From NCBI GenBank assembly GCA_050289385.1, contig JBNKFQ010000254.1, positions 1 to 9,656 on the forward strand: DNA of 9,656 bases, given 5' to 3'. The stretch's first letter is position 1. Each line of letters opens with the position of its first letter. Below are positions 6,947 to 9,656 of the stretch, piece after piece. The DNA is from JBNKFQ01 sp050289385 (GTDB lineage Bacteria; Pseudomonadota; Gammaproteobacteria; Pseudomonadales; Porticoccaceae). The position numbers and the translations under genes are program-made. The notes under the pieces are model-generated. The model was not told the origin of the DNA and did no database searches. It saw only the letters and a list, made by a program, of their open reading frames with translations.

Positions 6947-8017
6947 ATGAATATGTGGATCCAGCGGTTAAGTATATTGCTTGTAACATGTTCAGTTGTT
7001 AACTCTAGCGTGGCGCTAAATGAAAAACAACAAAGAATGGAAAGAAACGGAACAATACATGTACCGGCTTTCGACCTTCCTGCGTCCAGCTTTTTAAGTG
7101 GAGAGTCAAAAGAAATTTTTCTCGAGCAAACCCGGCGCTGGGAAGAAATTAAAGCATGCTCATCTCGCATCAAGGAAGAAAGTAAAATTCCTGCAAGCCA
7201 GTCCAGGCAGTGCATTCGAGAGCATATGGAAGTTTTGATAAATAAGCACTAAGCAAGGTATAGCGTCAATATCAGTTAGGGATCAATTGGAGGTCTGCGC
7301 GATCAGCGCGTAATTCCTGAAAACGGCGTGGCGTTGAGCAACCAGGGTAAGGTATTGGTGGCGATATCTGCCTGGGGACAGGGCATGTTGGAGTCTGTGC
7401 CTATTGCGTCTGTGGGGAAAATCGAAGTGATAAGCGTTGACATAAGTCCAAAGTTGGCGGGTAAGTTTCCGGTCGCTAACAAAAGTTTAGTTACATTTTA
7501 TAAAGCGTTATTGGAAAATTACAAACCGGAAAATATTGGTATTTATGGCTGTTCAATAAATGGGCTTTTGACGGCACAATTTATTGCCTGGTTAGTACGG
7601 GATGAAAGTATACCTGTGCCCGGAGCCGCAGGTTTGTTTTGTATGGGGGCTGCAGAAATAAAGGGAGACTCAATGTATTACGGGTCTCTTATAGAACGGC
7701 GGCCTCCAGTTAAATTATCAAACCTCTACCCATATTACAGAGAGATTGATAATGAAAGTTCGTATATTTATCCGGTGAAATCGCCGGAAGTTCTGGCAAT
7801 GTTTCCACCCTCTCTCCTGATTTCATCTACACGTGATTATGTTTCAAGTTCTATAGTGTATACGCATAGTCAACTTGTTAAATTGGGTGTAGATGCAGAT
7901 TTGCATGTTTGGGAAGGTTTGCGTCATGGGTTCTTTATAGATCCTGATTTGCCTGAACCACGAGAAGTCTACGAAGTGGTCACAAGGTTCTTTGGTAAAC
8001 ATCTAGGGAACCTCTGA
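6947..8017 (+). pseudogene. exported alpha/beta hydrolase (esterase-like), degraded: two in-frame stops and lost active-site motifs
   Basis: One reading frame runs from ATG 6947 (AGGGG site six bases upstream) to TGA 8015-8017. It is interrupted only by TAA (7250-7252) and TAG (7277-7279), with no frameshift. The first part has a signal peptide (cleavage near SSVA/L) and a helical region. The part after the stops matches, from memory, a family of secreted alpha/beta hydrolases (VLVAIS, LESVPIASVGKIEVISVD, YKPENIGIYGCS, VLAMFPPSLLISSTRDY, THSQLVKLGVDADLHVWEG, RHGFFIDPDLPEPREVYEVV). The acid (Asp in STRDY) and the base (His in LRHGFF) survive. However, the HGGG oxyanion segment expected between VLVAIS and LESVPIA is missing, with several residues deleted, and the nucleophile elbow GCSAG has become GCSIN. 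The whole frame would be about 355 residues, near the family norm. The second part has no good ribosome-binding site before GTG 7328. A dead gene is the simplest reading; a separately translated, non-catalytic C-terminal protein is the alternative. Confidence 0.75.
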
Positions 8018-8036
8018 ACAAGTCTATGGCGTCTCT

Positions 8037-8137
8037 GCGAGACCTGAAGCGTGTAGCTGCAAGACGCAATCCGAAGGCCAGGGCTGGTTGTCACTGGCGA
8101 GGGTTGCAACGCGGCAGATGCGCGCTTCAGGTCTCGC
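8037..8137. repeat. long imperfect palindrome with perfect 15-bp arms
   Basis: GCGAGACCTGAAGCG (8037-8051) is exactly reverse-complementary to 8123-8137. Pairing can continue inward: CTGC (8057-8060) with GCAG (8114-8117), and GCAATCC (8066-8072) with GGGTTGC (8101-8107) allowing one G-T pair. The whole 101-bp segment can fold as one long bulged hairpin. Confidence 0.75.
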
Positions 8138-8173
8138 CCTTCGGGGCTTACAGACGAGTCCAGGCTCCGCGTT

Positions 8174-8213
8174 ATGACTTTTTGACGTACGGCCAGTATG
8201 CCTTCAAAGTCAT
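8174..8213. repeat. 8-bp perfect inverted repeat
   Basis: ATGACTTT (8174-8181) and AAAGTCAT (8206-8213) are exact reverse complements around a 24-nt centre that itself contains GGC/GCC complementarity. It is the second stem-forming unit inside the palindrome-rich stretch. Confidence 0.6.
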
Positions 8214-8228
8214 GCCTTATTAGATGGG

Positions 8229-8295
8229 CGCTCTCCATGCTTAACCCGCTTTTCTCACAATCTGTTTGGTGCATCTGACGCCGATTGGGAGAGCG
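8229..8295. repeat. 8-bp perfect inverted repeat with wide loop
   Basis: CGCTCTCC (8229-8236) and GGAGAGCG (8288-8295) are exact reverse complements 51 nt apart. It is the third pairable unit of the stretch and keeps the same non-coding, fold-prone character up to about base 8300. Confidence 0.5.
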
Positions 8296-8339
8296 TCCGT
8301 ATATGTCCCAATTGCACTACGTTGCGGGCTGGACTATTG

Positions 8340-8355
8340 GCTGAAATAATTCAGC
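8340..8355. promoter_or_regulatory. short perfect palindrome upstream of the diguanylate cyclase gene
   Basis: GCTGAA (8340-8345) and TTCAGC (8350-8355) flank a 4-bp AT centre, about 40 bp before a TATACT box. The size and symmetry would suit a repressor operator, but a simple hairpin is equally possible and no regulator is encoded nearby. Confidence 0.3.
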
Positions 8356-8366
8356 AATGCTTGCCC

Positions 8367-8398
8367 TTGTCAGGGTAGGCAATGTTTTGCAGTATACT
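8367..8398 (+). promoter_or_regulatory. weak candidate promoter for the diguanylate cyclase gene
   Basis: TATACT (8393-8398, five of six -10 consensus bases) follows TTGTCA (8367-8372), but the 20-bp spacing is longer than optimal. The start of transcription would be near 8405, just before the ATG at 8416. The -10 box overlaps the proposed right end of the mobile-element remnant, so that element may have contributed the promoter. Confidence 0.3.
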
Positions 8399-8415
8399 TG
8401 TGCAGGCCCTGTTAG

Positions 8416-9573
8416 ATGGCACGAGACGTCATAGGTAAACAATTTTACATGAAGAACCAAATTCAGCCCCTGATGAAGCTTGGGCGCCTCAGGCTGCTTC
8501 AAGTCACCCACCTGGCAATAATTATTCTTATAGCCATGCTGGCCTCATTGAGATATATATTGACGGACTTTGAGCAGGTGCCGGTTCCCGCCATCCTGGT
8601 GGTCGTAGCGTGCGTGGCCAATACTATTTACGTTAGCCGCAACGGGTCCCTGGAGATTGCGTCATGGGTATTGATTGTGCTGTTAACCCTGGGCCTGGCT
8701 TACGGTGGAATTAACACCTATGGGTTTGATGGGCCCGTAGTGATGCTCGCGCCACTGATACCTGTTTTCGCGATGTTGATCATCAACATTCGGGGGGCAT
8801 GCATCTCGCTTTTACTGATTGGGGTGGTGCTGGCTGGGCTATATTTTCTGAATTTGAGCGATATCGTTCCGTACAGTCCCTACCCTGAATCCCAAAAAAT
8901 ATTTGCCCGATTTATCACGATATTGTCAACGTCTTTGGTGTCCGCAATCATAGTGTGGCGATTTGCGCACACTGCCAAAATCTTGATGAAAGAATTGGAA
9001 CAGAACTCACAAACTGATTTTTTGACAGGGGTTTTGAATCGACGGGGTATCGACACAATGCTGGGCAGAGAAGTTGGCCGGGCACAACGCAATGATTCAT
9101 GGGTATCTATAATTTTAATGGATGTTGATCACTTCAAGCGATTTAACGATATCAATGGCCACCAGGCCGGTGACGACTGTCTTGTTGAAATTGTGGGGGA
9201 AATTGAAAAATGTATTAACAGAAAAACCGATACATTAGGGCGTTTCGGCGGAGAGGAGTTTCTGGTTATTTTACCCGAGACGGACAGTTCAGGTGCTACA
9301 AGGATTGCGGACTATATACGACAGAGTATCTCGAAGCTGGGAATACTCTATGACCCCCATCATCAGGATTCTGTCACCTTAACACTGGGCGTAGCCACTG
9401 GCCGGGGTAGTGAAATCGAGAGTAATGAACAGTTTATCAATTTGGCAGACCAGGCGCTTTACCAGGGCAAACAGCAGGGGCGCAATCAAGTCATTGCAAA
9501 TAATTATCCATTGGCTCTGGATATACCGGATATGGAAAATGATTCACTTAAAGGGGATAGGGGAATTACTTGA
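8416..9573 (+). CDS. membrane-anchored diguanylate cyclase (GGDEF domain)
   Basis: The enzyme makes cyclic di-GMP from two GTP, acting at the inner face of the cytoplasmic membrane. The 385-residue product has about six hydrophobic segments in its first 195 residues (for example AIIILIAMLASL, AILVVVACVANTIYV, SWVLIVLLTLGLAY, LAPLIPVFAMLIINI, ISLLLIGVVLAGLYF, FITILSTSLVSAIIVW), forming an unassigned membrane sensor. A GGDEF domain follows from about residue 197 (DFLTGVLNRRG, ILMDVDHFKRFNDINGH, AGDDCL). The active-site loop is GGEEF (278-282), an active variant. RKTD (269-272), five residues before it, is a canonical product-inhibition I-site. ALYQGKQQGRNQV closes the domain. No phosphodiesterase (EAL) domain is present. 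ATG 8416 lacks a clear ribosome-binding site; ATG 8449, eleven codons in, is a fair alternative. No partner gene is visible, so the signal sensed is unknown. Confidence 0.93.
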   Translation: MARDVIGKQFYMKNQIQPLMKLGRLRLLQVTHLAIIILIAMLASLRYILTDFEQVPVPAILVVVACVANTIYVSRNGSLEIASWVLIVLLTLGLAYGGINTYGFDGPVVMLAPLIPVFAMLIINIRGACISLLLIGVVLAGLYFLNLSDIVPYSPYPESQKIFARFITILSTSLVSAIIVWRFAHTAKILMKELEQNSQTDFLTGVLNRRGIDTMLGREVGRAQRNDSWVSIILMDVDHFKRFNDINGHQAGDDCLVEIVGEIEKCINRKTDTLGRFGGEEFLVILPETDSSGATRIADYIRQSISKLGILYDPHHQDSVTLTLGVATGRGSEIESNEQFINLADQALYQGKQQGRNQVIANNYPLALDIPDMENDSLKGDRGIT

Positions 9574-9635
9574 TTATCAATGCCAGCTTGATCGATATTT
9601 AATCCCCCTGCCTCGAATGGCTTACTTAAACTCCG

Positions 9636-9656
9636 GTCGCACGTCGCACGTCGCAC
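9636..9656. repeat. 7-bp tandem repeat, three units, cut by the window edge
   Basis: GTCGCAC occurs three times without interruption up to the last base of the window, 62 bp after the diguanylate cyclase stop codon. The array probably continues beyond the edge. The 9574-9635 stretch before it shows no gene and no clear terminator. Confidence 0.8.

Larger units (their letters stand above)
8007..8411. mobile_element. palindrome-rich repeat, possibly an IS5-family-derived MITE-like remnant
   Basis: The stretch begins GGAACCTCTGAACAAGTC (8007-8024) directly after CTAG (8003-8006). This resembles the termini of IS5-family elements, whose IS5 end also has GG...GAACAAGTC and which target CTAG-like sites. 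Near the other side, the reverse complement of 8393-8405 matches the left end in CTG.ACAAGT.TA (about 11 of 13 positions), and TTAG follows at 8412-8415. The interior holds several strong inverted repeats and no credible transposase. The boundaries, especially the right one, are tentative. It separates the dead hydrolase from the diguanylate cyclase gene and seems to supply the last codons and stop of the hydrolase frame. Confidence 0.4.

Noticed and set aside
7250..7279. Programmed stop-codon readthrough or recoding in the hydrolase
   Set aside because: Two different stops lie 24 nt apart, there is no recoding signal that I can see, the active-site residues are lost, and other genes here end with the same codons.
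8026..8223. Plus-strand 65-codon frame in the palindrome-rich stretch
   Set aside because: It is Arg-rich, lies wholly inside inverted repeats, and has no ribosome-binding site. Such frames are typical by-products of repeats.
7969..8274. Minus-strand 101-codon frame crossing the hydrolase end and the repeat
   Set aside because: It is antisense to conserved hydrolase codons at one end and to palindromes at the other, and it does not resemble a transposase.

Overview
The window looks like chromosomal DNA from a Gram-negative gammaproteobacterium. The signs are an outer-membrane TonB-dependent receptor, a FecI/FecR-type sigma/anti-sigma pair, exported periplasmic proteins and a membrane-bound diguanylate cyclase. 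The style of the receptor plug (a 'RKREE.LQDVP' stretch) and of the degraded esterase reminded me of marine Cellvibrionales-like bacteria, but that is an impression from memory. No rRNA, tRNA or CRISPR array is visible.

Layout. (1) 1-1325, minus strand: a MoeB/ThiF-type E1-like adenylyltransferase fused to a rhodanese domain, which runs off the left edge, preceded by a 100-residue protein I do not recognise. (2) 1326-1995, a long gap: a clear minus-strand terminator (1508-1529), a short minus-strand open frame ending just before it, inverted repeats, and a candidate promoter for the sigma gene. (3) 1996-6226, plus strand: an ECF sigma factor of the FecI type (probable TTG start set by a strong ribosome-binding site), an overlapping FecR-type anti-sigma regulator, and an 831-residue TonB-dependent receptor with an N-terminal STN signalling domain. 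(4) 6246-8017, plus strand: a strong intrinsic terminator, an exported SRPBCC-fold protein, and an exported alpha/beta hydrolase gene that looks dead. The hydrolase frame carries two in-frame stop codons, has lost its HGGG oxyanion segment, and its GxSxG has become GxSxN. (5) 8007 to about 8411: a palindrome-rich non-coding stretch whose left end resembles an IS5-family terminus abutting CTAG; probably a mobile-element remnant or MITE-like repeat that has replaced the last codons of the hydrolase. (6) 8416-9573: a six-TM diguanylate cyclase with an intact GGEEF motif and I-site. (7) The last 21 bases are three copies of a 7-bp tandem repeat cut by the window edge.

How the genes may work together. 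Sigma, FecR and the STN receptor form a textbook cell-surface signalling route: ligand binding at the receptor passes through STN to periplasmic FecR, then to the cytoplasmic sigma, which transcribes the receptor gene and perhaps its neighbours. The receptor's followers are not siderophore genes but an exported SRPBCC lipid/ligand-binding-fold protein and an exported esterase-like gene. The inferred cargo is therefore a hydrophobic or ester-bearing compound rather than an iron chelate. This is an inference from context only. The receptor-hydrolase stretch is visibly more AT-rich than the moeB side, which fits an accessory locus that is partly decaying at its right end.
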